This document shows, piece by piece, positions 5,478-6,488 of a stretch of 6,488 nucleotides of DNA. The DNA comes from Candidatus Methanogaster sp. UBA203 (GTDB lineage Archaea > Halobacteriota > Methanosarcinia > Methanosarcinales > Methanogasteraceae). The stretch is taken from contig DASC01000063.1 in assembly GCA_002503595.1 (NCBI GenBank), positions 1 to 6,488 on the forward strand, in the 5' to 3' direction. Made by a program: the position numbers and the translations under genes. The notes under the pieces are model-generated. The model was not told where the DNA came from, ran no database searches, and worked only from the letters and a program-made list of their open reading frames with translations. The number at the start of each line of letters is the position of its first letter. Position 1 is the stretch's first letter.

Positions 5478-6116
5478 ATGAACGAACAAACAATAAACGC
5501 TGTTAACACGGTACTGGATGATTCTCCGTCCAGGAATTTCACGGAAAGCATGGATCTGGCGATCAATTTGAAGAATCTTGATCTGAGCCAGCCGCGGTTC
5601 CGTGTGGACGAGGAGATCCTACTCCCTCATGGACTTGGCAGACCGATCGCGGTTGCAGTCTTCGCACGCGGAGAGACCGCACTACTGGCGAAGGATGCGG
5701 GCGCGGACCTGATCATCGATCCTGAAACGATCGAGGAGTATGGCGATGATAAGAACAAGGCAAGGGAACTCGCTGAAAGCTACGACTTCTTCATTGCAGA
5801 TGTCGCATACATGCCAGTCATCGGTAAGATTCTCGGTAAGATTCTAGGTCCGAGGGGCAAGATGCCTGAGCCGCTGACGCCTGACAAGGACATCGCCCAG
5901 ATCATCCACAAAACCCGGAGCAGCATAAAACTCAGGTCAAAGGATCGGATGACCTTCCATGCTCCTATCGGGCGGCGGGATATGCCGGCAGAGGAGGTCG
6001 CAGAGAACATCGAAGCCGTGGTCGTCAGACTCGAACAGGTGCTGGACAAGGGTGTGCAGAACATCAAATCCATCTATGTGACCACAACGATGGGCAAATC
6101 AGCGAGGGTGAGGTGA
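5478..6116 (+). CDS. rpl1: Large-subunit ribosomal protein L1 (uL1)
   Basis: uL1 binds 23S rRNA in the mobile L1 stalk, where it helps move deacylated tRNA out of the ribosome, and can act as a translational repressor of its operon. The 212-residue product has the usual archaeal length. RNFTES (19-24), LPHGLGR (49-55), DFFIAD (103-108), the strongly conserved ILGPRGKMP (122-130) and the C-terminal IYVTTTMGK (199-207) identify it. In the C-terminal motif, Lys-Ser follows TMG where many family members have Gly-Pro or Pro-x, a minor variation. The ATG at 5478 is supported by GGTGGAT at 5469-5475 and by the family's N-terminal length. rpl10 follows after 5 bases. rpl11, often directly upstream in archaea, is not here. 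Confidence 0.97.
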   Translation: MNEQTINAVNTVLDDSPSRNFTESMDLAINLKNLDLSQPRFRVDEEILLPHGLGRPIAVAVFARGETALLAKDAGADLIIDPETIEEYGDDKNKARELAESYDFFIADVAYMPVIGKILGKILGPRGKMPEPLTPDKDIAQIIHKTRSSIKLRSKDRMTFHAPIGRRDMPAEEVAENIEAVVVRLEQVLDKGVQNIKSIYVTTTMGKSARVR

Positions 6117-6121
6117 TTGTG

Positions 6122-6488
6122 ATGGCGGATGCAGCGACAGAACACCGCACAGCACACGTTCCGCAGTGGAAGATCGATGAGATCGAGAACATCAAGCAGT
6201 TGATCAGCAGATACTCGGTCGTTGGGGTTGCCGGAATTCGCGACATACCGGCAAAGCAACTGCAAGAGATGCGCCGCAATATGAAGGATGTTGTGAAGAT
6301 ACGCATTTACAGAAATAACCTCATACACCGTGCTCTCGATGAATCTGGCGACGATCTAAGTCCGATGGGCTCGTCTGTTGGCAATCAGACAGCGCTCGTT
6401 TTCACGGATTTAAACCCTTTCAAACTCTTCAAGTTGCTCAAGTCCAGTAAAACAGAGGCTCCGATCAGGGCAGGTGCTATTGCACCAG
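6122..6488 (+). CDS. rpl10: Large-subunit ribosomal protein L10 / acidic P0 (uL10), 5' part
   Basis: uL10 forms the base of the ribosomal stalk: its N-terminal domain binds 23S rRNA with uL11, and its C-terminal helices carry L12 dimers that recruit translation factors. The window holds the first 122 codons and ends within the gene. Visible are VPQWK (13-17), the VVGVAGIRDIPAKQL stretch (33-47), RNNLIHRAL (64-72), NPFKLFKLLK (98-107) and PIRAGAIAP (114-122), all typical of archaeal P0. The ATG at 6122 follows a very strong Shine-Dalgarno site, GAGGTGAT (6110-6117), 4 bases upstream; this site overlaps the rpl1 stop, so the two genes are co-transcribed and probably coupled. A GTG at 6119 is in frame but sits too close to that site. 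rpl12 would be expected next, beyond the window. Confidence 0.96.
   Translation, partial: MADAATEHRTAHVPQWKIDEIENIKQLISRYSVVGVAGIRDIPAKQLQEMRRNMKDVVKIRIYRNNLIHRALDESGDDLSPMGSSVGNQTALVFTDLNPFKLFKLLKSSKTEAPIRAGAIAP

Noticed and set aside
5821..5844. Perfect 12-base tandem duplication in rpl1 (TCGGTAAGATTC twice).
   Set aside because: It encodes the conserved GKILGKILGPRGKMP stretch, which has the same length in other archaeal L1 proteins as I remember them, so it is not an inserted repeat; the codons simply coincide.

Overview
The window looks like a chromosomal segment of a euryarchaeon of the Methanomicrobia/Halobacteriota type. The evidence is the gene content: an archaeal uL1-uL10 ribosomal pair, a zinc-containing PyrI, an archaeosortase A beside archaeal-type archaetidylserine decarboxylase and synthase genes, and a CbiE-type corrinoid methyltransferase. 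Signals are also archaeal: GGTGAT-type Shine-Dalgarno sites, ATGA start/stop overlaps and TATA-like boxes. All genes read left to right, are densely packed and share a similar base composition near half G+C (estimated by eye). I see no tRNA, rRNA, CRISPR array or insertion sequence. The exact species cannot be named from the sequence alone.

Layout. (1) 74-1480 is one uninterrupted frame that joins a complete CbiE-like cobalt-precorrin-7 C5-methyltransferase to a complete prephenate dehydratase with its ACT domain. An ATG with its own Shine-Dalgarno site lies exactly at the junction. (2) 1559-2937 is pyrB-pyrI, the catalytic and regulatory chains of aspartate transcarbamoylase, overlapping by 4 bases. 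(3) 2992-5188 is a three-gene operon with two 4-base overlaps: archaeosortase A (artA), archaetidylserine decarboxylase (asd, also called pssD) and archaetidylserine synthase (pssA). (4) 5189-5477 is a 289-base gap with no recognised gene; it holds repeats, hairpins and the probable rpl1 promoter and leader. (5) 5478-6488 is rpl1 followed by the 5' part of rpl10 (P0), cut by the window end.

How the genes fit together. PssA and Asd make archaetidylethanolamine from CDP-archaeol and serine. Work in Haloferax volcanii has tied this lipid pathway to ArtA, which removes the C-terminal PGF-CTERM segment of surface proteins and attaches them to a membrane lipid. The operon therefore reads as an enzyme-plus-lipid-supply module for anchoring cell-surface proteins. 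The most unusual coding feature is the CbiE-prephenate dehydratase frame, which links cobalamin synthesis to phenylalanine synthesis. It is either a true fusion, a frame with two translation starts, or an assembly error. The unexplained 289-base gap is the main non-coding puzzle.
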